Shown: one piece after another, positions 48,150-61,023 of the stretch
Numbering within the stretch: the first letter of the stretch is position 1
Layout: each line of letters begins with the position of its first letter
DNA from: Adiantum capillus-veneris
Taxonomy: Eukaryota; Streptophyta; Polypodiopsida; Polypodiales; Pteridaceae
Direction of reading: 5' to 3'
Length of the DNA stretch: 64,000 bases
Assembly (NCBI GenBank): GCA_014529385.2
Contig: CM043946.1
Span: 19,611,077 to 19,675,076, forward strand
Translations under genes and position numbers: made by a program
Notes under the pieces: model-generated
What the model saw: the letters and a program-made list of their open reading frames with translations, nothing else
What the model was told of the DNA's origin: nothing
The model's database searches: none

Positions 48150-49330
48150 TCATCTACAAGAATAAACCATACTGGTCATCACCAATTCAATTTTAGGAAA
48201 GTCTCTTTCATGAGGAGTCTTCACTCTGCTAGCATAATGAACAGGCCTCATATAAAGAGATTCCTTCCTCCTTTGCAATAACATAGCTCCAATAGCACCA
48301 TCTCCGACTGATGGGTTGACATAAAATTCTTTTTCCCAATCAGGAGCTTGCATAATAGGTAACGTACTCAAAACCTCTTTAACTTTGTCAAAAACCTCAT
48401 CACAGTCATGAGACAATTCCAAGGAATCATTCTTGACTATTTTCTACAATGGATATAGTAGCTGCGATGCCAAGGGTATGAAGTGAGACAGATATTTAAC
48501 TTTCTATATAAAAGTGATCAACTGTCTAGTATCTTTTGGAGATGACAGTAATAGCAAAGCCTCCACTTTTTATGGATCTGTTTCAATCCCATTTTCTGAA
48601 ATAACATGCCAAAGAAGCTTCACTTGTGGCTGTGCCAAATGACAATTTTTAGGGTTTAGCCGAACCCCGCATTCATCATACCTGTCAAAAGTCATTTCAA
48701 GCTTTTGAACATGCTCTTTCCTTGAACTTTATATATAGAAAACATCTATGAACCCTTTGACAAACTTTCCAAGGAATGGGGTAAGGACCCAATCCACTTT
48801 CCTTTCAAAAGCTCCAGGCCCATTTGTCAACCCAAAAGGAAGGCAGCAAAAGCAGAAACAACCCCATGGCATGATAAAAGTAGCCTTTTTTCGGTCTTCA
48901 AGAGCAAGGATAAGCTGAAAGTATCCTGAATACCCATCACAGACACTGTATCTCTCAAAAGCAGCCACTACATCTAACAATTGATCAATAAAAGACAAAG
49001 GGTAAGGATCTTTCTTGGTCACCGCATTTAGTGGCTTGTAATCTACACAAACTCTTTAACACCCATCTTTCTTTGGGGTGACTACTACAGGGCTCCCCAT
49101 TTAGCATTATCCACTGGCACAATGAACCCTGCATCCAAAAGCTTATCCACTTCTTTCTTTAAAGAATTCATCTGTTCCTTACCCATCCTTCTTAATTTAT
49201 GTTGTATTGTCTTTGCCCCTTCAAGTAGCTCGATCTTCATAGGATCCCCAACAAAACCCCTTATTTCCTAATATGAGGTAATGAAAAGAATTGGAAACTT
49301 GTCCAACATTGCTAAGTACTCCCTTCTTTC
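48150..49330 (-). pseudogene. Gypsy-D reverse transcriptase and partial RNase H
   Basis: On the minus strand: KKEVDKLLDAGFIVPVD (near 49165-49120), TKKDPYPLSFIDQLLD (near 49020), VCDGYSGYFQL, CLPFGLTNGPGAFER and FIDVFYI where the catalytic FIDD should be. Then the RNase H start: WEKEFYVNPSVGDGAIGAMLLQ, VHYASRVKT. The frame is broken repeatedly, and the last catalytic Asp of F-I-D-D is Val. About 200 bases further on the integrase zinc region begins, so the rest of RNase H and any second RNase H (present in Gypsy-A) are deleted. Confidence 0.85.
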
Positions 49331-49841
49331 TCCTTGTGTCAAATCAGTACTCAGCATATTTTGAATCAACTCTTTCTTGACTGGTAGTTCCTATTCAGGT
49401 TGCATCAACTCTTCAAGTTTCTCTAAACGGCTTGAAGCATTTATATTCCCTGATAGTTGCAACACTTCACTAATTTCTTTCCATTCCTCATCCAACAACA
49501 AGAATGACACTTCATCCTCATCAATGGAACTTGAAGTAGTGCTACTTTTTGAGTTTTCAAAACTATCATCACTGGTAGTTTCGGACTTATCATTCTCACT
49601 CACATCTTTAAGTTCCATAGGCTGTTTGGTAGTCATATCAAACACTCTCTTTTCACCCTTCTTGTCATGCACATCGATTATGCCCTTACACCAATCTTGC
49701 ACGGAACCCACAATTCTCAACCAATGTTGTCCCAAAATGAGAGGAAAGGCTCCCAGAACAGCTGGCATAACATGAAAGTTTACCATAACCTTCACGTTAA
49801 AGACTTTGACTTCCAAATTCTTGATCGTTCCCAAAAATTTC

Positions 49842-50120
49842 TGTAGACATGTAGTAGTGTTAGTGTGTATACGCGCTTCACCAGGGGCACTTTTCTCCCA
49901 CTGGGTTTTTCCCCTTGGACATCTGGTGTGAAAGGACACCTTATCTCTTAGGGTTTCATATAAGCTTTGTAGCTCTGAGTTTGTATATACACTATTATTC
50001 CAATACAGAGAGACAGACTACAGAGATCTCGTACGCAAGCTCTGTGTCTTCTCCTTCTCCATCTTCTTCCTACTCCGAGTTGTTGTCTTCCTTCTGTTCC
50101 CTGTTTCATCATCTTCAACA
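49842..50120 (+). repeat. Copia-3 5' LTR
   Basis: 279 bp, TG...CA; the primer site begins two bases after its end. Confidence 0.96.
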
Positions 50121-50519
50121 ATTGGTATCAGAGCAAGGTGATTTCCAAAGCCTCTACTTGCGTTTTCACGTCCGCGCGCGCAATCGCAGTTTTCAGGCAG
50201 TTTTCGGAAAATTTGCTCGTGGGAGCATCCTTGACGTTCCGGGAGTATTCTGAGCAGGCGACCTGAAGTTTTACCCCCCTTTTGAAGCCGTTCGAGCCCT
50301 CAGAATTTTGTTCTGAGCAGCGTAGCAGAAGTTACTTTTCGGAGGCGTTTAGATCAAGAGGGTGTGCTTTTTGACAGATTTTCTTCAGGTAAACAGTTCT
50401 TTTGGGAAGCAGCTTGTCTTAGCTTTGTGCTGAGATTTTGTGTAGAGTTTTTCTTGGAATGGAGAGGAGATTTGTGAATCTCTTGGAGGTTCTTTTGCTC
50501 TCTTGTGTGCATCCACAGT

Positions 50520-53500
50520 ATGGCTCAATCTACGGAGAAAGAGATTTTTGGTGCGTTTACATCCGAAGACAAATTGGATGGTACCAACTATTCTCTTTGG
50601 TCTTTTATGGCCAAAAATGTTTTGGTTGGTAAAGGATTGTGGGATTATGTATCTGGAGATGAAGTTCATCCATGTAGCATTGCACCTGCCATGCCTGGTC
50701 GTGGTGCAGCTGTTGGTGCAGGACCCTCACAAGTCACTGCAGAGCAAAAGAGATGGGATACTAAAGATGCACAGGCTATGGCTGTGATTGCCTTAACCAT
50801 AAAGAGGACAATCACACCACATATCAAATCTTGCAGAACTTCTGAGGATGCTTGGAACACTCTGCAAGCTATGTTTGGAGGAAGAAACGCTGCCAGAATA
50901 GAGTTTTTGAAGAAACAACTTGACAAAATACAGATGGACGAAGGTGACGATATCGTCGAGCATCTTACAAAAATCAGGGATCTTAAAGAGCAATTGCTTA
51001 GCATTGATAAAGTGATTCCAGAGAAGGACTTGGTTTCCAAAACACTCAATTCACTACCACCATCTTATTTGACTTTTCAGACTTCTTTGACTCTGTCTTT
51101 ACGAGCTAATCCTGAGCCTCTTCATTTTGAAGAGTTAGTGGCTTTGCTATTGCAGGAAGATCAATCACGTAAGAACAAGTCTTTACAGGTGGATGGTATG
51201 GATCATGCTCTTGTTGTACAGAACAAGAACAAGGGTAAAGAGAGTGCTCATTACTCCAAGTCTGGTGCAGGACAGTATTCAGAGAAGTCTAAAGGTGATT
51301 CCGACAAGTCCAAGAAGAAAGGTAAATGTCACTACTGCAAGAAACCTGGTCACTACATTAGTGAGTGTAAAAAGCGAATTGCTAAAGAAAAGAAGAAAGA
51401 GTCAAGTTTGGTTGTTTCAGCTTCTGGTGATTCTTCTACAGCTAAAGAAGAGTCTACAAACTTTATGCAGGATTCTTATGCTTTTGTAGTATGTTCAGAT
51501 TTTTCTGCTTACAGTGTTGACAAGACACAAATGATTTGGTACTTTGATAGTGGTGCATCCAGGCATATTACTTCAAGGAAGGATTTGTTTTGTTCATTGG
51601 ATGCAGCTCCAGCAGGAAAGAAGGTGACATGTGCAAATAATGCTTCTTATCCAATCAAAGGCGTTGGTAAGATTTTGATTACCATTTCAGATGGTTCAGA
51701 TTTATGCGTGCCAGATTTCTTATATGTTCGAGGGATCAAGAAGAATTTGTTGTCTGTATCCTCTCTTGCAAAAAATGGTCTTTGGGTCATTTTTGAGGAT
51801 GACAGATGTGTTGTACGAGATCGAGAGAATGGTTATTCTCTTATCACTATAGGTACGCTGGAAAATGGACTATTTGTGCTAGATCATTATGAAAAGCAGA
51901 TTCAGGTATGTATTACAGAAACAAAGACTCAGGCCATGCAGGATGCTGAGTTGTGGCATGCTAGATTCGGGCATGTTAGTTATGGCAGTTTGATGACTTT
52001 ACAACGTCATAATATGGTGCATGATTTGTCTTTATTGGAGATGCCACCAAGACATGTATGTGAAGGTTGCGTTCTTGGAAAGATGCACAATTTGCATTTT
52101 CGCAGGATGGTTCAGTTAGAGCGACACGAAAGTTGCAGCTTGTACACAGTAATGTATGTGGTCCTATGAGGACGCCATCTATAGGAAACAGCCTTTATTT
52201 TTTGACCTTCATTGATGACTTTTCCAGGTTTTGTTGGGTGTATCCACTCAAAGCAAAGTCAGATGTGTTTGCAGTTTTTCAACATTATGTCGCCATGGTT
52301 GAAAATGAAACAGGTTGCAAAGTACAGACTCTTCGTACCGATCGAGGAGGTGAATACATGTCAGGTGCATTTAAGGATTTTTTGGGAAAGAAAGGCATTA
52401 AACACCAATGCACTATGCCATACACACCACAACAGAATGGTGTTGCAGAAAGGAAGAAAAGGTCTTTAATGGAGACGGCTAGATGTATGCTCAAGGCTAA
52501 GAGTTTGCCTCATAAGCTATGGATGGAGGCAGTTGCTTGTGCAGCACATGTTTTGAACAGGTGTCCTACTCGTGCCTTGAAGACCATTGCTCCATATGAA
52601 GCTTGGTATGACAGAAAACCTTCAGTCAGTTATCTTCGTGTTTTTGGTTGTCTTGCTTATGCTCACATCCCTCAGCAGTTACGTGGGAAGCTTGATGATA
52701 AGGCAATCAAATGTATATTTGTGGGGTACAGTAGTGGAAGTAAAGGTTATAGACTTTACAATCCTGCTACAAACAAGATTTTTGAAAGTTGTGATGTAAT
52801 TTTTGCAGAAACTACTGCTCAACCTATGGTTGCTTTTGATGTACCGCATATGCAGACACATGATGTATTTGAAGGTTTTCTTCCTTCTTTTGTGGAGAAT
52901 CAAGAATCACAACAGGTTGATAATCTTGATCAATCTTTTGATCAGCATGTGACACCTCATGATGTAGAGGAAATTGTGCGTGAAGAGCAAGAAGTTCTCA
53001 GGGAAGAAAGAACCTTGCCTAAATGGGTTCAGAAAACTTTGTAGGATAGCAAGTTGGATGCACTGTTGCCATGAAAAACACGTGCTGGTACTACTTTTGG
53101 CAGAGAGCAAGTAGATTTGGCTTGCTTTAGCACTCTTTGTGATGCAGATGAGCCTGATTCATTTGAACAAGCTTTAGAGTGTGTTCAGTGGAAAGATGCT
53201 ATGCAGTAAGAAATTGATTCTATTCATAAGAATCATACATGGGATCTAGTGGACTTGCCTACAGGTAAAAAGCCTATTGGTACAAAGTGGGTTTTTAAGG
53301 TAAAAAGGAAACAAGATGGTACTGTTGACAGGTACAAAGCAAGGCTTGTGGCAAAAGGCTATGCGCAACAGAAAGGCATAGATTATGATGAAACCTTTGC
53401 TCCTACTTCTCGTGCGTCCACAGTTAGATCACTAGTTGTAATTGCTCCTCATCATGGTTGGAAAGTGCATCAGTTGGATATCAAAACTGCTTTTTTGAAT

Positions 53501-54700
53501 GGTGATTTGCAGGAAGAAGTTTATGTAAGTCAACCAAGTGGTTTTATTGTAAAAGGTCAAGAGCAAAAGGTATGTAGATTGCGTAAAGCTTTGTATGGTC
53601 TCAAACAGGCTCCAAGAGCATGGTATGAGAAGATACATACTTATTTGATTGGCCAGGGATTTCAGAATAGTCCAACAGAAAGTACTTTGTATGTCAAAAA
53701 GAGAGATGGAGTTCTCATTATGCTAACACTTTATGTGGATGATATGCTTCTTACAGGCCATACTGCAGATGAAATTGAAGCGTTTAAAGATGCTTTGAGA
53801 AAAACCTTTGAGATGTCTGATCTTGGTTTGCTACATTATTACTTGGGTATTCAGTTTGTGCAATCAGAGGATGGCATATACATGTTGCAGGCAAAATATT
53901 TGCATAAAATTTTGGACAAGTTTGGTATGCAAAATTGTAAACCAATCTCTACACCTGTAGAAACTGGATCAAAGTTGAGCATGCACGATGCTGGAGAACC
54001 TTTTGATGTACATACTTATGCAGCAGCTGTTGGTTGCTTGATATATTTGGCAGGCAACACTCGTCCAGACATTCAATTTGGGGTTTCACAAGCAAGCAGA
54101 TTTATGCACAGCCCAGGTATGCATCATTGGCAGGCTGTGAAGCGCATACTTCGTTACCTTTCAGGTACCCCTAATCTTGCCATGTTCTTTCCAAGGGGGG
54201 ATATGTATGGAAAGCACAGTTCTATGCAGCTTCTTGGTTACAGCGATTCAGATTGGGCTGGTGATTTTGACACACGACATTCCACAAGTGGAAATTGTTT
54301 TTTCTTGGGAAATGCATGTATATCTTGGCTAAGCAAGAAGCAACCCACAGTGGCTACATCAACTTGTGAAGCTGAGTACAGGGCAGCTTTCACGGCAACA
54401 GTTGATTGTGTATGGATACGCAGGTTATTGGCAAATCTTTGTGAGTGTCAACAGGCACCCATTACCATTTTCACTGACAGTCAGAGTGCTATGGCAGTTG
54501 CAAGGAATCCAGTATTTCATGCAAGAACAAAGCACATAGAGGTTCACTACCACTATGTCAGGGAAAGGCTACATGCAGGGGAGATCACACTAACTTACTG
54601 TCCTACACAGGATAACATTGCAGATCTATTTACGAAGGCGTTATCACGAGAAAAGTTTGAAGCTTTCCAAAAAGCTTTGGGCTTACTCTCATACACATGA
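50520..54700 (+). pseudogene. Copia-3 Gag-Pol polyprotein, inactivated
   Basis: Starts MAQSTEKEIFGAFTSEDKLD. Gag is of the UBN2 type (FGGRNAARIEFLKKQLDKIQ), then the zinc knuckle CHYCKKPGHYISEC (near 51330), protease YFDSGASRHIT (near 51540), and integrase LWHARFGHVSYGSL with CEGCVLGKMH. A one-base change of frame occurs between about 52085 and 52100. The core continues with LVHSNVCGP, where the first catalytic Asp of the D-D-E triad reads Asn, then RTDRGGEYM and NGVAERKKR. Stops at 53042 (TAG), 53072 (TGA) and 53207 (TAA) separate integrase from RT. RT (YVDDMLLTG near 53730) and RNase H (YSDSDWAGD, STCEAEYRA) form one open frame, 53249-54700. Confidence 0.94.
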
Positions 54701-54747
54701 TGATCTGCTACCTTGTACGGATTCACACTATCACTACAGGGGGGATT

Positions 54748-55026
54748 TGTAGACATGTAGTAGTGTTAGTGTGTATATGCGCTTCACCAGGGGCACTTTT
54801 CTCCCACTGGGTTTTTCCCCTTGGACATCTGGTGTGAAAGGACACCTTATCTCTTAGGGTTTCATATAAGCTTTGTAGCTCTGAGTTTGTATATACACTA
54901 TTATTCCAATACAGAGAGACAAACTACAGAGATCTCGTACGCAAGCTCTGTGTCTTCTCCTTCTCCATCTTCTTCCTAGTCTGAGTTGTTGTCTTCCTTC
55001 TGTTTCCTGTTTCATCATCTTCAACA
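54748..55026 (+). repeat. Copia-3 3' LTR
   Basis: 279 bp, followed by the TSD ATTTC. Confidence 0.96.
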
Positions 55027-56843
55027 ATTTCACTTTGACATGGTTTGCTAGTTGAATCCAAAACCCAGAGCTTCTGCAAGTAATGAGACCCAGTCTCTCA
55101 ACACATGACTGTGTGATCACACAAACTTGAGCACCTCCATCAATGTAGGCTTCTCCTATGCCCACACCTTTGTGTCAAGCGTTCATCACAAGACAGATGT
55201 CGGGTAACTCTCCCACAGACAACACTCTGACTTGTCCATGCTTTGGCTCTTTTTCCAAATTCAGTAATGACTTCCGTTGCCTTTTAAGTTTGGGCACCAT
55301 GTTCGTCAACTGTCCAAAAGTACAATCTACTTTCCTCCCAATCAAGTCTTCCTTTAAAGTGTAAGCTGTTTGGCCTTCTCCCAATGGTAAATCCGCCACT
55401 TCAAATTGTCTACGAGGCTTTCTCTTTCTCTTGGCTTTCGCATCTTCACCCTCTGTCTCCTTCCCTTTCTTTCTGCTAGGCCCTGGTGCTGCATACCCTT
55501 CCCTCTCTCTTTTGCCTACTAGCAACACATCTGCTTCTTTCTTTTCTACTCGCACAACACACACATGACCACCAGAAGTTGAAGATTGATTTTCTTGTCC
55601 AGTACCTTGATCTCCCCACATATCCAATGCATAATCATTAGCTCTGTTAGGAATCTAATGAGGAAGTGGAAACATATCCCCTCCCATCCTTGATGGCTTT
55701 GAATAATAAGTGCTAATATGACCAAGTTCACCACAATTATAACAAGTGGGGATGAACCTCCTTTGTGGCTCTAAACCACCTTGTCTACGACCAGCATTTG
55801 CATTAGGCTGAGCTTCAAATGCCTGAGCCATTTCTCTACCATTTCCACAACCACGACCACCTCCACCACCAAGAACACTAAGTCGTAATTCTTGCATCAT
55901 GGTCATCATTTCTTGCATTGTAATTGTTTGATATTAGCATCCCTTTGAATAGGTTCGCCTCCAGCTTTTGCCTGACTCTCCTCCTTTTGGCCCCCATTAT
56001 TTTGCTCAGGGACCGCTTTCCCGTATTCATTAAGCCTTTGAGCTTTCCATTCTTTCTCTCTAGCAATGGTGACTACCTCCTCGAAGGTGATGGGTCTTTT
56101 TAGCTCAAATTTGAACTTCAAACTTTTTCTTTTAGGTTTGTCACAAAATGATCCTTCTTTAACGTGGATGGAGGGATCTCGTTTCCCAAAGCCCGGGCCC
56201 ATCTATCCCATAAATGGGTGACTTGCATGTCAAAATCATCAACACTTTGATTAGACCTCTAAGTGTACCCCAAAATTTCATGCCAAACTTCATCAAGTAC
56301 TTCGATGGATCAGTATTATGCCAGGAAAGCTTGCTTCACACAATTACAGTCCAAAACCACTCCTGGATTTTGTGCCTGCATCAACTCCTCAAAATTGTGT
56401 AACCAAACTTTTGCCTCATCCTGCAAACTATATCGCAGCAGCCGCAACAATATAGCTTGGTCTAGTATATTGCACAACAAGCAATTGACTTCCAACTTTT
56501 TAATAAACATGTGTATATTTTCATTAGCCAAGCTCTGGGGACCGGGTTATATACATATGTGACATCAAAAACTCAAGGGATGTTGATGGATCGCTCCAGT
56601 ACCTAATCCACCTCACAATGGGTAACCCAGCCCCCAGAGCTTGGCTTCACAAAAAATCACGACCCTCTAAAGGCTACAATCCAATTATACGACCACCTCA
56701 AGTGTTGTCCACAATTTGCACATACATAGGCGGTTGTCCATAAGGATCCACATCCCTTTTACATTCACTACCTACATAATAGACATATTTCATAGGAATT
56801 GGAGCATAGGAGCACTTGCTCCTCCGTGGGGTCACCAAAACAA

Positions 56844-58077
56844 TGTTAGCATGAAAACAAGAAGGAAAACAAGAACCTCTATAGCCTTGTACACACCACA
56901 CCGTCGGAAGGAAACACCATAAAGCTGCTAAAAACACCTATGTTGAACACCTGTAAAGTCAGCGGGCGGGAAACAATCCTAACCCAAACCATGATTAAAC
57001 TTGATGAAAACCAAGACCATAAAGATGAATCTTGTGTTGCTTAGACCTCCATAGAGTATCCATATTCTTGATTTTGACAACAAACGAGAGAGTTACAAGC
57101 TTTTGAAGTTGGGGTATCTCTCAAAAGCTCCAAAAAAGCTAGTCTCTGTTAGGAAAAAGGGTGTGCAGGGAATTGAAGCTATTAAAAAGGGTTATTTTTT
57201 GGCTCTTATCCCAGGGAATTTTCTCTCTCCTCTTATCCGACATGGTTCTCTCTTTGGGCACCTTTTAATTGGTCCAATTTTGGCCTTTTTTGGGTGAAAA
57301 ATGACATGTTGGTGACCCTTTGACCAAGGAATGGGGTGGGGGCAAGTGTCCAGGGACCAAAAAAAGAGGCCAGGCACCTAGGCAGTTGGTGTGGATTGAA
57401 AATTTCACCATGCACTTCCCCATGAGCCCACGAGTCCCCATAGCCAAGCCTTGAGAGAGCTCCTCTCACCTTTGATACACCATAATGGGCTCCCAAAGTG
57501 CCCTATGTACCCTCCACTTTCCCCTTTCCTCTTTCCATGCCACATGGCAACTCTCCCCAAGCTCCCCAACTTCCCCCAAAAATTCACAGCTTCTCCCAAA
57601 TCATGAGAGGACTTCTTGGACAATTTTCCCCGAGGCATACCTTGCTGCTCCGATCACCGAATGACACAGCGTAACACACGGCTCGAAGCCCATCACCTCG
57701 GCTATCTCCAAAAATATAAAGCTTTAGCATTTCTAATCTTAGACCCCCATGTTGGCCTAGTTTCCGTTCTCGCATGCACCTGCAATCACCTTCTAAGTTA
57801 AGACGGCATGCTTTGGATGCTCATAACTCATGATGTACAAGTCCGATACACAAGCTATAAAGCATGGCTGAAAATAATTATTAAAAACCATATTTTGGAG
57901 TCTTGAACAACCCAAAACATCAACATTCAAGATTAGCAAAATCAACCTTTGTACATGAATTTTTATAGAGCCACTTCCAAAACTCGTATGGCTATGTACA
58001 CATATATACACGAGGCTAGTGGGCAAGATTTTTAGCATGAATCAGTAACTTCATGCTTATCCAAAAAATACCTGACA
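56844..58077 (-). repeat. Gypsy-D 5' LTR
   Basis: The minus-strand LTR begins TGTCAGGTATTTTTTGG at 58077 and ends CTAACA at 56844. The primer-binding complement is at 56821-56837. Confidence 0.9.
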
Positions 58078-58451
58078 ACATGCACTGGCCCTTGGTTGTG
58101 TGTTGGCCACCCGTACACTTGCTGGACAGAGATCTCAAGCACACTTAGGGTTGTTCGTCACATTTCCCACTTTAGACCTATTTTGGTCACATATCCCCCA
58201 TTTATATTGGAGGTTCATATTTTTTAGGTCATTGGGCTATATTGATGATTATTGCCTGACCAGCCCCTATTCTTCTATATATAGGAGGGGGGAAACCCTC
58301 TTTTTCATTGTCTTGTATGGTCTCATCATCATGTAGCCATCTGGAGCTATTGGGCTGCTAGCCTTTCCACCATCTGTCTCATGTCATGTCTCTTCTCTCT
58401 CTCGTGCCATTGTCTCTTTCTCTCTCTCACCTTCTGTTGCACACTCTGACA
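58078..58451 (+). repeat. Element C 3' LTR, right part
   Basis: Matches 42926-43393 apart from the missing CT expansion. Ends CACTCTGACA, followed by the TSD GTAAA. Confidence 0.92.
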
Positions 58452-58860
58452 GTAAATACGCTTGCTTTTGATATGTCAATGAAAAGCACAATTTTTGCGT
58501 ACATAATTTTTTCTAAGGAATCCCTAAATGATCCTAATGTTCTCCTAGATAAAAATGGTCGCAATCAAGAGGAATTAGAGTTTTCTACTTTCTCAAGTAA
58601 AATCCAAGATGTTTTTATTGATGATATCCCTAGAGATTGTACCAAGAAGCCCACCACCTAATAAGCCTACTTATTGAGAGTCACAAGCTCAACAAGAGGA
58701 GATCATGAGGCAAGTTCATGAATAGGTAGAAAAGGGGATGGTGAGGCCTAGCTCTTCACCATTTTGTTCATGAGCCTGTTAGTCCAAAAGAAAGACGACA
58801 AATATCGTATGTCGAATATAGAGCACTAAATGTGTAATGAAATTGATAATTACCTATTTA
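58452..58860 (+). pseudogene. Gypsy-B Pol: protease-RT linker and start of RT
   Basis: After the GTAAA duplication, B's polyprotein frame resumes: LAFDMSMKSTIFAYIIFSKE, QDVFIDDIP, then broken RT pieces EEIMRQVHE, SSSPFC, LVQKKDDKYRM and YRALN (near 58822) in shifting frames. This is the N-terminal RT block of chromovirus-like Gypsy elements. Similarity is lost after about 58850, before element E. Confidence 0.72.
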
Positions 58861-60514
58861 TTGTAGCTCACAGGCGGAAAAAGCATCAACAATTATTGGA
58901 CTATGCGAAAGGATATATAGTTTATGTACATTTTATGATTCAAGTGCTCTTTATGAGCTTTGGCCATTTATGATTGACCGATCAGTTTGTACTTACTTTG
59001 ACCATTAAAGAAATCCATAAAGTAAATACGTGCAAGAGTGAAATGGTCACTCTTGCATGGGGGGGAGATTTCACCCAGTGTCTACGTCTTTGTTCTCTCC
59101 TCTTCTCCCTCATCTCTCATCGTGCCGGCATAGAACTCCTCTCTAGGAGGTGTGCCTACATGTTCTTGCTCTCTATCTCACTATTTCACGTATGATGTCG
59201 ATTATGTCCTACCGGATTTTCCAAGTAAGCAGTTTTGTGTGTTTCACTAGGATTGCAATATGTTGTTTTTTTGGTATTTTGCATGGACATAGTGCCTCCG
59301 TTTGTAGGAGTCCACAATGTCTATGTCTTCCTTCTCTCCACTCCTCCCTCCTCTCCCATTGTGCCGGCATAGCACTCTTCTCTAGGAGGTGCGCCTACAT
59401 GTTCTCGCTCTCTGTCTCACTATGTTCACGTGTGACGTTGATTATTTGCTATCGGATATTCCAAGTAAGTAGTTTAGTGTGTTGCACTGGGATTGCAATA
59501 TGTTGTTTTTTGGTATTTTGCATGGATATTGTGCCTCCGTTTGTAGCAATGCACGGTATTAGAGCTATGGCTACATTATTGGAAATACAATCATAGCTAT
59601 AGAGAGCTCAATTGAAAACACGAAACATAGCCGAGCTAAATCTTCTTTCTTCTCTATGCTGATTTGCTTTATTTTTTCTTTTTTTTCTTGCTTGGTATAA
59701 TATATCCCTGTAGAGATAAATCTAAGCAAAATTATATGTTTACATGTTCCTAGAGTAGAAAACAATAAGAGAGCTCTATAACACTGAAAGAGAACCAAAA
59801 TAATAATAATAATGATAATTAGATTAGAGTTTAGTAAGTTAGATTAGCATGGAAAGTAGAAGAAGGCTTGTTGAAGAAAGAAGTGATCTGAGATGTGTTA
59901 GCATAAGTTGATGAAATTGGCACGATTTTGGACTCGTTATCTACTCAGAATCTTAAGCAATTCCAATGTTGTGAATGAATCAAAAAGGGTGATACCAGGC
60001 ACTGCAAAGGTGCAAAGCTCATTTACAAGTCATCATCTACTGTCATGTTTACCAGTCAATCAATTCTTATTCTTCATCATCAAGTTCTACATACATGGTT
60101 AGCATTAGCTTGTAGGATGCAATTTCTTTGTTGCTCAACCCTACCACACTTTCAAAGGCATGCCTACCAAGTTCTAGGCTCCTTTACTTTCAACTAGCAT
60201 CTAATATAACATACCAAGTCACAAGATCAGGTTGAAAACGCAGTAGCTTGAGCACAATGACGATCGTGTTGAGCTGGCCTGCACGACCAAGTAGACCAAT
60301 CATAGAGTTGTAATGTTCATGAATCAGAAAGAAGCAATAATTTGAGTGCACTAGTTAAAAACACATTTTCCCCTCCTCTAGCAACAGCCTATTTGACTCT
60401 CTCTCCCCCTTGTTTTATGTTGGCACCAACACCCCATCTGATCTCTCTCTATCTCTACCTCTCCTCCCACTCACTACTAGCCGGCATGCAATCCTCTGTA
60501 GTTTATAGCTCAAT

Positions 60515-60620
<106 letters not shown>

Positions 60621-60702
60621 ACAAGCACCTACTCACACACACTATGGCCGCCATAAATAATTCTCTCTCTTCCTCCTCCTCCAGCTAACAGTGCAGTAAT
60701 TT

Positions 60703-60802
<100 letters not shown>

Positions 60803-61023
60803 ACCCCTTGTTGCTGCAGTACCAACCACCTGTATGCAAAGATTTTCTCACATTCTGCCACTCCTTTTCAATGGACAAACTCATGCCAACAAGATTGTCA
60901 CTAGCTCACAACCACCCCTCCCAACGACTCCCGGAACCCTCACCACCCACCATCACCCTTGCTTTTGCATGCAGTAGCTTCCAATGCCCACTCCATGCCT
61001 ACCATATTGTGTCCAACTTGTCT

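Larger units (their letters stand above)
49842..55026 (+). mobile_element. Copia-3: Ty1/Copia LTR retrotransposon in Gypsy-D
   Basis: 279-bp LTRs at 49842-50120 and 54748-55026 (TGTAGACATG...TCTTCAACA) differ at five positions by eye (about 1.8%). A perfect TSD, ATTTC, lies at 49837-49841 and 55027-55031. The primer site TGGTATCAGAGC is at 50123-50134 and the polypurine tract CAGGGGGGATT at 54737-54747. The polyprotein has one frame change and three stops. It is a different family from Copia-1 and -2. Its orientation is opposite to Gypsy-D, whose protease gene it splits. Confidence 0.97.
49391..56531 (-). pseudogene. Gypsy-D Gag and protease, split by Copia-3
   Basis: On the minus strand, from right: a Gag piece DQAILLRLLRYSLQDEAKVW (near 56450), KRPITFEEVVTIAREKEWKA (near 56090) and a zinc knuckle CYNCGELGHISTYY lacking its last Cys (near 55740). 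A Lys/Arg-rich linker and DLPLGEGQTAYTLKEDL, similar to Gypsy-A's DFPLGHGMAPYNLLEDM, follow. The protease start is YIDGGAQVCVITQSCVERLG with the D-G-G triad at 55141-55133. Copia-3 then interrupts (49842-55026), and the protease resumes at 49836 with VMPAVLGAFPLILGQHWL and an acidic tail to 49391. The frame is broken in several places. Shared D-G-G triad, linker and primer site make Gypsy-D and Gypsy-A relatives. Confidence 0.83.
45509..58077 (-). mobile_element. Gypsy-D: minus-strand Ty3/Gypsy element
   Basis: LTRs of about 1.24 kb at 45509-46759 (3' LTR on the minus strand) and 56844-58077 (5' LTR). Minus-strand termini are TGTCA...CTAACA. The primer site is the complement of 56821-56837, and the polypurine tract is the complement of CCCCCCCCTA at 46771-46780. 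It lies within the 3' LTR of element C, because the flanks (CTCACCACTCAC and ATGCACTGG) are adjacent in C's other LTR. The flanking 5-mers (about ACGTT and ACATG) are only partly alike. Gag-pro-RT-RNase H-integrase order is seen on the minus strand, heavily decayed and further interrupted by Copia-3. Confidence 0.9.

Noticed and set aside
45504-58082. A perfect target-site duplication for Gypsy-D
   Set aside because: The flanking 5-mers (about ACGTT and ACATG) agree only in part. The insertion is supported by LTR structure and by the uninterrupted element C LTR instead.
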